Shown: one piece after another, positions 14,301 to 23,200 of the stretch
Layout: the number at the start of each line of letters is the position of its first letter
Position numbering within the stretch: position 1 is the stretch's first letter
From: Cloeon dipterum
Taxonomy: Eukaryota > Arthropoda > Insecta > Ephemeroptera > Baetidae
DNA length: 64,000 bases
Assembly (NCBI RefSeq): GCF_949628265.1
Contig: NC_088790.1
Location: 13,892,545 to 13,956,544 of the forward strand
Reading direction: 5' to 3'
Notes under the pieces: model-generated
Databases searched by the model: none
Told to the model about the DNA's origin: nothing
Seen by the model: only the letters and a program-made list of their open reading frames with translations
Program-made: the position numbers and the translations under genes

Positions 14301-17300
14301 AATTATTCAATAGCAAATCCATGAAGCGAGTTAAAACTTAATTTTAAACCAAGCACTTCTAATTAACTTTCCAAAAACTCGCTAACTAAAGAGATAAAAA
14401 CCAGTCGATAAAATAAGTCCTCTGACTGATGGTTGGTGTTGCGAAAACTCACGTCATTGTGGTTGTAGTAGTTATTATTTTCCGAGTTGCGATGGATCAT
14501 GATGGGCATCCGCGAGCCCATTCCATGTCGTCCGCGGCCGCCGCCCTTGCCCCTGCCGCCGCCTCCCCTGGCCGCCTCATTGACCACCGCCAGGTACGCG
14601 GCCACCACTATCAGCAGCAGCAGCAATTTTCGCATTTGTTGTCTGTTGTCAGCACGCGCGATGAAAGCGATAAAGCTACGCAGCTCTCTCTGCCCGTCGA
14701 TTGGGCCCCTTTTCTCTAAATTGAGTCCCCCTGCTGATCAGCCGCCGACCGACCCCTCCAGCCAAGAGGTTGTTGGCTCATTATTGGCCATTATCACGCC
14801 TCATCATTGCCCAGTTTTCTCTGCTTGCACAAATTTAAACCGGCGGCTGGCCCGACCTCTATTATTGGATGATCATTTCGATAAGGGCCAAATCCTTTTT
14901 GTGCACGACACTCAATTTTTTGCAGAGGAGTGTGGAATGTGCCGCACATCAGCGCCTGCTACCTGGTGCAGGGTTCCATCCTGGCGGACGAGCACCTGCG
15001 TCCCACCTACACCAGCTCGCGCGGCGTCGACCCGGACATGGCCTTCTGCGAGTCTCTCCGCCACAATGTAAATATTCTTTTAAAAATAGACTGAAAAATG
15101 GTGATTCCCATAGGTGAACAATAAGGAATGAATAAGTTAAATAAATTAAACACGTTCTCCTCATGTAAAGCTCGCTGTTCGGTTACTAAAAGCCTTGGAT
15201 TGGTTGTGCCTTACCCAGAAAAATTCATACTGCTTGTTCAAACCTCAGACTTCATATTTTTTTTTTCATTTTGAGCCACCCATTCCTTATTTGTTTGCCT
15301 GTAAATATATATAAAATTCTTTTCTTAGTGTTAATCTTACTTTATTTATTTTTTTCATTTATATTTTTACCCGTCAGGCCACTATACTTACACGATTTCG
15401 TAGGATATCTTCATGTTTGTGGACAACCTGAAGGACTTTGGGCATTTGATACATGCGGACAACTTTGACACCTCGCATATGCATAACGAGCTGTACCAAA
15501 TTTTTGACAACCAGTGGGACTTTGAACAACGCTACATTCACCCAAACTATACTGCATGCTTCAATCCTAACCACACTAATCTTCAGGTGAGATAATTAAA
15601 AATGATATATAAAAAATAATAAATTTGCACATGTTTAGCCGTGTCCTGATGTTTATTGGTTCCCAATTGTTACCCCGAGATATTGCGACGAACTTGTGGC
15701 TGAGATGGAAAATTTCGGCCAATGGTCTGAAGGAAAGAACAGCGTAAGTCTTTCCAGGATTTATTTTTGTTTGGAATTTAATTTTTGACAATGTTGGGCT
15801 GGGTTGAAAATATTTCGGGATTTGTGCACAGTAATTTTGGCCTCTCAGGACCCTCGTCTGGACGGCGGGTACGAAAACGTGCCCACCCGTGACATCCACA
15901 TGAAGCAGGTGGGAATGGAGCAGCACTGGCTGGAGTTCCTCAGGGTATACGTCAGGCCTGTGCAGGAGCTAGTGTTTCACGGATATGTCCACGACGTAGG
16001 TCGAAGCCCCGACTGCTGAATTTTGCTGTGCTGTCTTATTTTGTTGCCCTTAATGCAAATCTCCCCCTGTAGTGCGCAAATTCTCATTTTATTTCGTGTT
16101 GCGAAGGACCCCAGAATCAAAGGAGGATACGAAAATGTCCCCACCAGAGATATTCACATGAGACAAGTAGGAATGGATAAAGTTTGGGACTATTTCCTTG
16201 AACAATACGTGGGACCGCTGAGCAAACATATTTTCTGGGGATACGGTGGAGTAAGAATCCAGTCAGTTCACTCGGGTCTTAGATTAGCAGTAATTGGCGA
16301 AGGAAAACTTGCACTATGTAAATTTATATTGCACTTGTCAATCAATTTCTTGCCTCCCATTATTAAGGATAGTTGCTATCTAATCTCGTAAGTATCAGCT
16401 GCGGGCTAGAAGTCTCATTGTAGTTGCAATACTGAGTATGAGAGTCTCCCAAGTAATAACTGCAGTTTAAATTTTTTCATTGGGTACAAATGATTTTTAG
16501 TTTGGACAGCACATTTTGTAAATACTTGCACATTGCAGGAAACAGTAAACAAACATGAATTGGTCTTGAGTTTTTAGCCATTGTAAAATCAATTAATAAT
16601 GAGTTTGTCTTTTTGACTTATTAATTATTTAAATATCCGATTATTTAGTGTTTAACAAATTGATAATTATTATTTTGGAAGAAGTTTAACTGTAAGAATC
16701 AAGTCTAACGTTTTCGACATGACATTTATTCCATCATGAAATTTAATTTTTACGCTCTTGTCAAAACTACACTAAGGAAACATAATATGGTTTGGCATTA
16801 ATTCGATTCTTAAAATGCTTTGAACAAAATTGTGTTAAAGTTGTAAATTATGATTGCTTGTTTTCTGTTTCCCTACCTTAATCATGGCTATGAAACTTAA
16901 TATTAAAGTTGCTTCGTTGGTAATTACAGCCTCCTCGAGCCATCATGAACTTTGTTGTTCGTTATCGGCCTGATGAGCAGCCGTTCCTTCGTCCCCATCA
17001 CGATTCCTCCACTTACACAATCAACATCGCGTTGAACACCCCAAATGTGGATTTTGAGGTTTGTATTTTAAATTTACAAACATATCCTGTTTTTCAGCGT
17101 CTGATTCCTATTTCGTATCAGGGCTCAACTATATTTGTTCTTATTGCTTAAATTTTCAGTCACGTTCATCACACAAAATTTACATTTTCCAGGGCGGTGG
17201 CTGCCGTTTCATCCGGTACAACTGTTCCGTGGTGGACACTCGAAAGGGTTGGATGCTGATGCACCCTGGCAGGCTGACCCACTACCACGAAGGTCTTTAT

Positions 17301-17348
17301 GTCACAAAAGGCACCAGATACATTATGGTCTCTTTCGTGGACCCTTAA
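8341..17348 (+). CDS. PLOD: Procollagen-lysine 2-oxoglutarate 5-dioxygenase (lysyl hydroxylase), main form
   Basis: An ER-lumen enzyme that hydroxylates collagen lysines using Fe(II), 2-oxoglutarate, O2 and ascorbate; LH3-type members also glycosylate. Exons: 8341-8428, 9254-9476, 9530-9693, 9933-10109, 10168-10367, 10620-10751, 10805-10926, 11142-11243, 11298-11423, 14926-15067, 15404-15586, 15639-15743, 15849-15995 (13a) or 16107-16250 (13b), 16930-17058 and 17193-17348. This gives 731 aa (730 with 13b); human paralogues are 727-738. The start has a signal peptide ([17 protein letters not shown]). The N-terminal half is the glycosyltransferase-like domain, with FTDSYDV as the DxxD metal motif and VHGNG. 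The C-terminal half carries iron ligands H660, D662 and H712 (RPHHD, HYHEG) and the 2-oxoglutarate arginine R722 (GTRY). The exact end of exon 1 is uncertain because a second phase-1 donor lies 10-11 nt further on. The 3.5-kb intron 9 separates the two halves and holds two antisense genes. AATAAA is at 17641-17646. Confidence 0.93.
8429..9253 (+). other. PLOD intron 1
   Basis: An AT-rich 825-bp intron between the signal-peptide exon and the glycosyltransferase-half exons. I see no further coding exon or RNA gene. Confidence 0.5.
11745..11750 (-). other. Possible poly(A) signal of oig-4-like gene A
   Basis: AATAAA on the minus strand, about 215 nt past the stop codon of the left oig-4-like gene. 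Position is the only support. Confidence 0.3.
11966..13118 (-). CDS. oig-4: Secreted single-Ig-domain protein, oig-4-like (gene A)
   Basis: A small secreted immunoglobulin protein of the OIG-4 family; in C. elegans OIG-4 is a muscle-secreted protein that helps cluster acetylcholine receptors. Minus-strand exons are 13118-13064, 12985-12867, 12816-12667 and 12124-11966, giving 483 nt or 160 aa. A signal peptide ([19 protein letters not shown]) is followed by a basic Gly/Arg stretch, then [20 protein letters not shown] and YYNNNDGAKI. The Ig domain has Cys in VFLCTAKG, Trp in ITWYKDG and Cys in VYECFAD, and the protein ends KTDFSIAFD. There is no transmembrane segment or GPI signal, so it is likely extracellular. 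It lies antisense in PLOD intron 9, next to a diverged tandem copy. The conserved linker sequence suggests this is the orthologue-like copy. The functional link to receptors is inferred from the family only. Confidence 0.9.
12125..12666 (-). other. Intron within oig-4-like gene A
   Basis: A 542-bp AT-rich intron that splits the Ig domain before VHEW. Nothing else is recognised in it. Confidence 0.5.
13119..13598 (-). other. Spacer between the two oig-4-like genes
   Basis: Holds the promoter and 5' UTR region of gene A, then AT-rich sequence running to the 3' end of gene B. No additional gene is seen. Confidence 0.4.
13599..13604 (-). other. Poly(A) signal of oig-4-like gene B
   Basis: AATAAA on the minus strand, about 92 nt beyond the stop codon at 13696-13698. 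A typical distance for a short 3' UTR. Confidence 0.5.
13696..14635 (-). CDS. Secreted single-Ig-domain protein, oig-4-like paralogue (gene B)
   Basis: A tandem paralogue of the gene to its left. Minus-strand exons are 14635-14453, 14062-13913 and 13854-13696, giving 492 nt or 163 aa. The protein has a signal peptide ([20 protein letters not shown]), a Gly/Arg-rich low-complexity stretch, an Asn/Tyr-rich linker (NNNYYNHND) and one Ig domain. That domain has Cys in TFFCMAKG, Trp in ITWFKDG and Cys in YYECQAD, and the protein ends RTDYVIYNS. The last two exons are 150 and 159 nt, identical in length and phase to those of gene A. Gene A's first intron is absent here. The linker has diverged from the conserved KYRDPESDQ block of gene A, which suggests a changed role or relaxed constraint. 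No membrane anchor is seen. A hammerhead-like motif sits in its first intron. Confidence 0.88.
14063..14452 (-). other. First intron of oig-4-like gene B
   Basis: A 390-bp intron between the signal/linker exon and the Ig exon. It is AT-rich apart from a GC-richer stretch at 14193-14229 that resembles hammerhead ribozyme core boxes on the minus strand. Confidence 0.5.
14193..14229 (-). ncRNA. Hammerhead-ribozyme-like core motif, probably a degenerate remnant
   Basis: On the minus strand the two conserved hammerhead boxes occur in order and at suitable spacing: CTGATGAG, a 12-nt stem-loop region, then CGAAAC. A possible short stem III (ACGT-CTAG-ATGT) and a UA cleavage position follow. Stem II pairs poorly (GACC against GGACC) and I find no convincing stem I strand upstream. 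Hammerheads with these boxes are known in Penelope-like elements and retrozymes. This may be a decayed piece of one, or a chance match. Confidence 0.35.
15849..15995 (+). CDS. PLOD: PLOD alternative exon 13a
   Basis: A 147-nt phase-0 exon encoding [20 protein letters not shown], then [29 protein letters not shown]. It has a canonical acceptor (cctctcag) and donor (gtaggt). It lies 111 nt upstream of the homologous exon 13b. Either one supplies the conserved [12 protein letters not shown] block of the lysyl hydroxylase catalytic half, so the two are probably mutually exclusive. It differs from 13b mainly in the second half of the exon. Confidence 0.85.
16107..16250 (+). CDS. PLOD: PLOD alternative exon 13b
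   Basis: A 144-nt phase-0 exon encoding [20 protein letters not shown], then [28 protein letters not shown], clearly homologous to exon 13a. Acceptor ttgcgaag, donor gtaagaat. Including both exons would keep frame but duplicate a structural segment of the enzyme, so mutually exclusive use is the likely mode. Both copies look intact, and neither has a stop or frameshift. Confidence 0.85.
16251..16929 (+). other. PLOD intron 13
   Basis: A 679-bp AT-rich intron between exon 13b and exon 14. I see no third copy of exon 13 and no other gene. Confidence 0.5.
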
Positions 17349-17786
17349 AGCGCTTGCTGAATGTGGATAAGTGCAATCAACAGCTTCCATTTTTTAGAGT
17401 CTAGCTTTTTAAGCAATCTGCATTTACTTATGTACATAATCTCAGCAGCTATAGTTGCTAAAATGAGCAAATAACCGCGATTATGTCGCCTGTCTCTCTA
17501 TACATGACTAATCTGTGTTGAAATTCCAGTCTTGAAATGTTAGGCTGACTCCAAAAGTCACATATATGTAGGCCAACTAACTTTTCAGTTCCTTTTTACT
17601 TTACACTGTTTTGATATTTTCTTGTAGGTGGAAAATCACGAATAAATGTGAATTTCATCTAATAACGACTGTTTTTCTTTTCCAAGCAAATGTACATACT
17701 TGTAAATAGTGTTTTATCTGTTGGGGGCTCTGCACAGTAGAACATTTCAGTCTTTAGGATATGAAATTAAACATATGCACACCCAG
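17349..17786 (+). other. 3' UTR of the first PLOD cassette and spacer to the second
   Basis: Contains the stop-proximal 3' UTR with AATAAA at 17641-17646, then about 140 bp up to the acceptor of exon 10'. I see no signal-peptide exon or strong promoter motif that would give the downstream cassette its own secretory start. Confidence 0.5.
17641..17646 (+). other. Poly(A) signal after the first PLOD cassette
   Basis: AATAAA about 293 nt past the stop at 17346-17348. Its use would end the transcript before the second cassette; skipping it would permit splicing to exon 10'. Confidence 0.5.
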
Positions 17787-19334
17787 AGGGGTGTGGAATG
17801 TGCCTTTTGTCAGCTCAAGTTACCTGGTTAAGAGATCTTTACTTCACAACCCTGAGATAAGCTACTCCTGCAAAATATTCGACCCTGAGAAGGCGTTTGC
17901 TGCTTCACTTCGGGAACAGGTGATACTCAGCTTGCTTCTGGCCGCAAAATGAACCAAATTGTTTGCCTTAGGATATCTTCATGTATGTCGACAGCAGATT
18001 TCATTACGGCTATCTCGTTAGTGCTGACAATTTTGATCTTTCCCACGTGAACAACGAATTGTACCAAGTGGAAGAAAACCGATACCACTTTGAGCAGAGA
18101 TACTTGCATGAAAATTACTCACTTTATTTGCAGCCTAATCAAACTCTCAACCAGGTAAGGAGTTTCTCAACTAAGTCAATAGAATTATTTTTTTAGCCTT
18201 TAAAACTTCTAATAGTACCATCTTTTGAATTATCAATTCGTTGCTAAGCATAAGTGATGCATTTTAACGTAAAATTGTGTCAGCCTTTAAAGACCGTGTT
18301 TCGATTAAGAGAGGCAATTACAATTCCAATATAATCCAAAAGTTAATTCATTTATTGATTTTTTCCTTGCTGCAGCCTTGCCCTGATGTGTATTGGTTCC
18401 CATTATTCAAACCCAGATTTTGTCAAGAGCTTGTGGCTGAGGCAGAGGCAAATGGTTCTTGGGTAACTGGAGCTTACAACGTAAGTAAAACCTACACTAC
18501 TTCTCAAATATAAATATTCTGAACCAAGAAAGATTTTTTGCCAAGACGTAAACACATACTAAAAATAAAAAATGCAATATAAACTTCTTAGAATTGGGAT
18601 AAACTATTTTTATGATCGCTTCTTAAAAATAAAACGGGATGCAATGTTTTGGTTTTGGCGAAATATCATTTTATTGTGTTCTATTGAATGAGTCTAATAA
18701 TAGCTGATTTTTTATAGAAGTTCAGTACAATTTTCAAACTTTCCAAGCTGACTTACTACCAATTCATTGGGAAAAATTATAAAATTTTGTGGCACATTTT
18801 ATTTATATTTTCAGGATCCAGTTCCGACTCAAGACATTCACATGGAGTACATTGGTCTCGGCGAGATGTGGGATCTGATGCTGAAAGAGTATATTTTGCC
18901 TCTTGTGTCTGGTGTCTTTACCGGATATGAGGATGTAAGCAACCCCATTTTTAACTGCTGATGTCGTCTTATAACACTTGTGACAATTTCCAGACGCCGC
19001 ACTGCCCACACAAGTTTGTGGTTCGCTACCGGCCTGACCAGCAAGCATTTCTGCGTCCCCACCATGACACAGCGACCTACACAATCAACCTGGCACTCAA
19101 CAATGCCAAAATTGATTATGAGGTTGGTTTTATTATTTGATTAATATGGGCTAGTTCAACAAGGAATAAATTTTATAGGGCGGTGGGTGCCGATTCATCA
19201 GGTACAACTGCTCCGTTCAAGATACGAGAATTGGCTGGATTTTGATGCACCCTGGCAGGTTGACTCACTACCACGAAGGCCTGCCTGTTTCCAAAGGCAC
19301 TAGATACATTTTGGTTTCCTTTGTTGACCCTTGA
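17787..19334 (+). CDS. PLOD: Second C-terminal lysyl-hydroxylase cassette (exons 10'-15')
   Basis: Six exons paralogous to PLOD exons 10-15: 17787-17919, 17972-18154, 18376-18480, 18815-18934, 18994-19122 and 19179-19334. Four have exactly the same lengths as their counterparts (183, 105, 129, 156 nt) and all phases match. The first begins with the single base needed after exon 9 (AA|A, giving K-GVWNVP), so splicing from 11423 would yield a 719-aa enzyme. Catalytic residues look intact: RPHHD (H648, D650), HYHEG (H700) and GTRY (R710). Exon 13' is shorter (120 nt) and lacks most of the GGYENVPT block, reading [10 protein letters not shown]. The alternative reading is a separate truncated gene starting at the in-frame ATG at 17761, but that start has no signal peptide, which is unexpected for an ER enzyme. 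AATAAA lies at 19515-19520. Confidence 0.85.
18481..18814 (+). other. Intron 12' of the second PLOD cassette
   Basis: A 334-bp AT-rich intron with no recognised content. Confidence 0.5.
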
Positions 19335-20078
19335 AGAGTCACGCATTTGACCATTTGGTTATTAATTTCATTTTAAAACAAAAGAGAGATATTCATATGA
19401 TTTTTTTTTTAAACAAAGAGTAGTAATGGCAAGGTTTTGTCAAAACGCCTTTTAATTTTATAGGATACTGTGCCGCCTAGCATGCGTGCTCTCCAGGATG
19501 TATAAAAAGAAGCAAATAAAGCTTTTCTTTTCAATGGACCCAATTTTTAATTTCATTATTTAAATAAATATAATAATAATCGACCAGTTAGAGTAACTTT
19601 AAATTTGCACGAGACACAGGATTCAACTTTACTTAATGTTACGTAGTAGGTTCTTGTGCCAGATAAGAGATGGCGATTCAATATGCAAATTGCGCTTCGC
19701 AGTGCCTGAAGAATCAAAGCTATATTTTTGCAGCAAAGGGTCAACCCTTTTATAAATTCATCACCTCTATAGTTAGTTGGTATTCAAACGAAAAACATAT
19801 AATTTAGACTTCCAAAACTTCTTTCATCTGCAATTAAAAATAGGTTTAATTTAAAAAAAATACTTGCTGAATTTCAAAATTACTACGCAGTATTGTAGCA
19901 TATCGTATTTCTCCAGAAAAATAAAAATAATTTATTATATGTATATATGCATAACATTGAAATCGTGATTTTTGTTCACAAAATTACTTTCTTATTCAGG
20001 GAATTGGAAAAATGAACTTCAAACACTACAGAAAATTTTTCACTCGAACCAAAGATTTGAACTGTTGCATAGATTTAA
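19335..20078. other. 3' UTR of the second PLOD cassette and intergenic flank
   Basis: AATAAA at 19515-19520 marks the likely transcript end. The rest is AT-rich with no gene seen. Confidence 0.45.
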
Positions 20079-20210
20079 GCCGTTTTTAGGCAATCTTTAG
20101 ACGGTTTAAAAATGACTTAAAATTGCACGATTTTTAATGCTCATTTGATGGCCCCTAGACGTTTGGAAGCTCAGAAAAAATAGCCAACCGTCTAAAATTC
20201 ACGGCCCTCG
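20079..20210 (-). repeat. Decayed relative of the TTAA-flanked inverted-repeat element
   Basis: Shares an ordered series of blocks with the right end of the fuller copy at 57123-57760: GACGGTTT-like, TGCACGAT, TTTGATGG.CCC, ACG.TTTGGAAGCT, then a terminal block reading TCACGGCCCT. It is truncated and has no matching left terminus nearby. Orientation is assigned arbitrarily. Confidence 0.45.
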
Positions 20211-23200
20211 AATTGAAACTCTAAAGGCCAAATCTATCGACGAATATCGGTTAAAGGGTGATAAGCCCATATGTCGAGCCGCAACAGCATTTACATTGCG
20301 CTCATCGTGTTCGATTGGCGAAATTTGGAGAGGATATTGGCGCCACGCTTTATTTGCGATGAGCGACGTGCTCGTCTGCAATTACGTCGGCAAACCGCAG
20401 TGCATTAGGCGCAAAACCAAAATGCACACGCCGCGCGCGCTCTTCTTCCCAAAGACCGCAAACTGCTGCGCAAATCAAGCCCTCCACTTGAACGTATATT
20501 CCGCTGCGGCTTTGAATCGCAGGCCACGCGCGTCCATCGCCAGGCATGCAGGAAGCGGAGTCCTTTAGCCGGCAGTAATTGCTCAGCCCGACCAGCCAAA
20601 CATTCAAACTCGCAGTGTCAAAAGCACGCCGAATTAAACTATGTTTCGCAACTCTGCATATATGGCATGACTTCAAATTCGCTCTGAACTACACCGCACT
20701 AGAGAATGCGAGCACAAGCGTTTGATGTGCCGCGCAGCAATTTGGAATTTAATTTCGTCTTTTGTGCACTCGGTTTCATCCAATTGAGCTAATGAAAGTT
20801 TAGGAGCTTTAATTTTCGTTCCTGAGGCTTAATTATTTCATTAACTTTACATGAAAGTGAGAAATTCTGTCTGTTGAGCAAATAGTTTTGCTTCATTAAT
20901 TTTATGGTGAAGCGCAATTTGAAGTTGATGAATTTCAACTACAATATAAATTTAATTGTGTTTATTAACATGATGTTTGGCTCATGAAATGTATGAAGCT
21001 GATATATATGGCTCGATGAAAAATTGCGTTGTTTGGATTTGTTTCTTTTTAGAACCTATTTTCTCAGCACTTCACGTGGGGTATCGCTCAACGGGTCCGA
21101 ATACACTGCCGAGCGGATAACATGGAGCCCGAGTGGCCGCAGAGAGAGGAGCTTTTGGGCCCAAAGGGAATGGAGTGTGTGCCTTATATCTGACTTTCTT
21201 ATTGTATTTAAATGACGAATCCATTTGGATATGAGAGGATTACAAAAGCCTACCGACTCACTACTTTCTGGTTTGCACCTTACTAGCATGCATGAATTAA
21301 TTTATTACTGTCTAGCATTTCAATAAAAAGACCCCGATTCGGGGGCAGTAGCATGAGCTGGTTCTTTTCTGGACTGGACTTCCTCCAAGTCCGTGCGCCA
21401 ATGTTACTAGTTCGTGATGTTATTGGGACACGGAGTTTTCGCGAGTTGTTCGCTATCATGGGGTCGTTCATCTCAAAAGAGATGAACCAATAAAATAGCA
21501 AGACAAATAAATTATAAATAATGGTTAGATATGTAAATTTAAAGTAAAAATTTTCTCTTATAAGCAGAAAATACATTTCTAAGATCGCAGAGATAAAAAT
21601 ATTTTGCGCCTTCTTTTAAAAATAGGGAAAAATATCACACAAACTAAAAAATTTGTACCCTTGCACGGATATTTAGCTCAGTTAAAAGATTTTACTAAGA
21701 TGTTTCAAGAATTAAAAAAGCTAATTATTTGACTTCATTTTTTGACCCACATGACAATTCAAAGCTCAGAAAAGATATCATATAAAACCTATAGCTCTAT
21801 AATGATTGAGATAAATTTTTTTAAACAAATGCTTCTATGGCTTAGTCATGTATTGAATGTTGACGATTGCAGGGCAGCAAAAATGTTTTCTTGAGACGTC
21901 GGAATATTTGGCTCCTCGTATATAGCGACGTGTCCAAAGTAGTCCAAAGCAAGCATGCCGGCACATCTTAAGGGTTTTCACGAATGTGTGTTTACGCAGA
22001 CCACCGATTTTCCTCTTTCCCGTAGTAAAAAGGCAAAGTTTATCTTGTGCCGGCGTTGCTCTTGGGGGTTTGCGAAAGAGAGAATATCCTTCCGCGCGCG
22101 TGGAGAAATGGAAATGCGTGTTATTGCTGCCTGGCAAAATAGCTGGAGAGCGCGCGGGCAAAAAATAATACAAGGTGTTTTTTCAAGCCGCTATCAAATT
22201 AGAGCAGGGAGCGAGCCGAGTGAAGGGAGACAGACCAAGGAGTTCATAACGGCACTTAATTGAAAGAAAACAAGAAGGAAATTCAATATTCCGCGCGCAA
22301 AAAGAAGACGGAGCGGCGCAGCACCCTCAGCTTGGCAGCTGAATGAAAGAAAACGTCTTTTCATACGTGCACCCCTTTGACCGTTCACCCTTCTCTCTCG
22401 CAGGTTTCCCTTTTTAATTTCCAGTAGCAAATGGTAATTAAACGGACGTTTTTGCTGCATTCGAGCCCAAATAGAGAGTCTCTCCTAATTAAAAAAATTG
22501 GGTGTAATTTTTCCAACTTCACAGTAGAACAAGACTTTTTGCCGGAGACTACTTTTTCGCTGCCAAAACTCAAAGGGAATTGAGAGAGAAGAGAGTCGAA
22601 AACAGCTTTTTTGTGACTGTAACAGAAACAGTTTCTGGTGGACTCTTCTAATTATGCCCCAGACTCCCACCCATCACGTTAATTACACAGGGAAAACGTG
22701 TAATGAGTTGATGGTAGAGCAGTGCACGGCTGTCGTTTGAAAACAGCAGTGGTGTTTGATGAGCGTTCTTTTCATCTCCCGCACTATTTTGCTGTGTAAA
22801 ATGTGTTTCAAAGAGAACAGTAGAACCATATGCAACGTTTGAAATAGAGAACAAGATAAATGGGTGAATGTCTATGTTAATAAATCATATGTACTTTGTT
22901 TAGCACATTATAAAAAACATGAATTAGGAAATAATAAAGTTTGCTCTTCTAACGATAGCTGAGCTGTCCGATTATATAATCCGTTTAACATTAATTTTGA
23001 CTTCCACATTCTCAAGCTCCTAAGCCATTCCGTTCAGTGTTAAAAATTGTATTTGGTTTAGAGTCTCTAATCCAAAAATTTAATTGGTAGTTGAGACCAA
23101 AACTGGATATATATTTATTTCTATTTTGAAAAGGCTTGAGGCCAAAAATCAGCTTCAATTTTGTGGATAAATTTGCTAGTGTTCTTTGAAGGAACATTTT

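Larger units (their letters stand above)
11424..14925 (+). other. PLOD intron 9, host of two antisense Ig genes
   Basis: A 3,502-bp intron exactly at the junction between the glycosyltransferase half and the dioxygenase half. It is by far the longest intron of the gene; the others inside the coding core are mostly 50-700 bp. It contains the two oig-4-like genes on the minus strand. Its donor (AA|gtgag) is phase 2 and fits both the exon 10 and exon 10' acceptors. Confidence 0.85.

Noticed and set aside
17761..17952. In-frame ATG at 17761 as the start of an independent truncated hydroxylase gene
   Set aside because: Would give an ER enzyme without a signal peptide, and the exon boundary at 17787 matches that of exon 10 exactly. 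Kept only as the less likely alternative.
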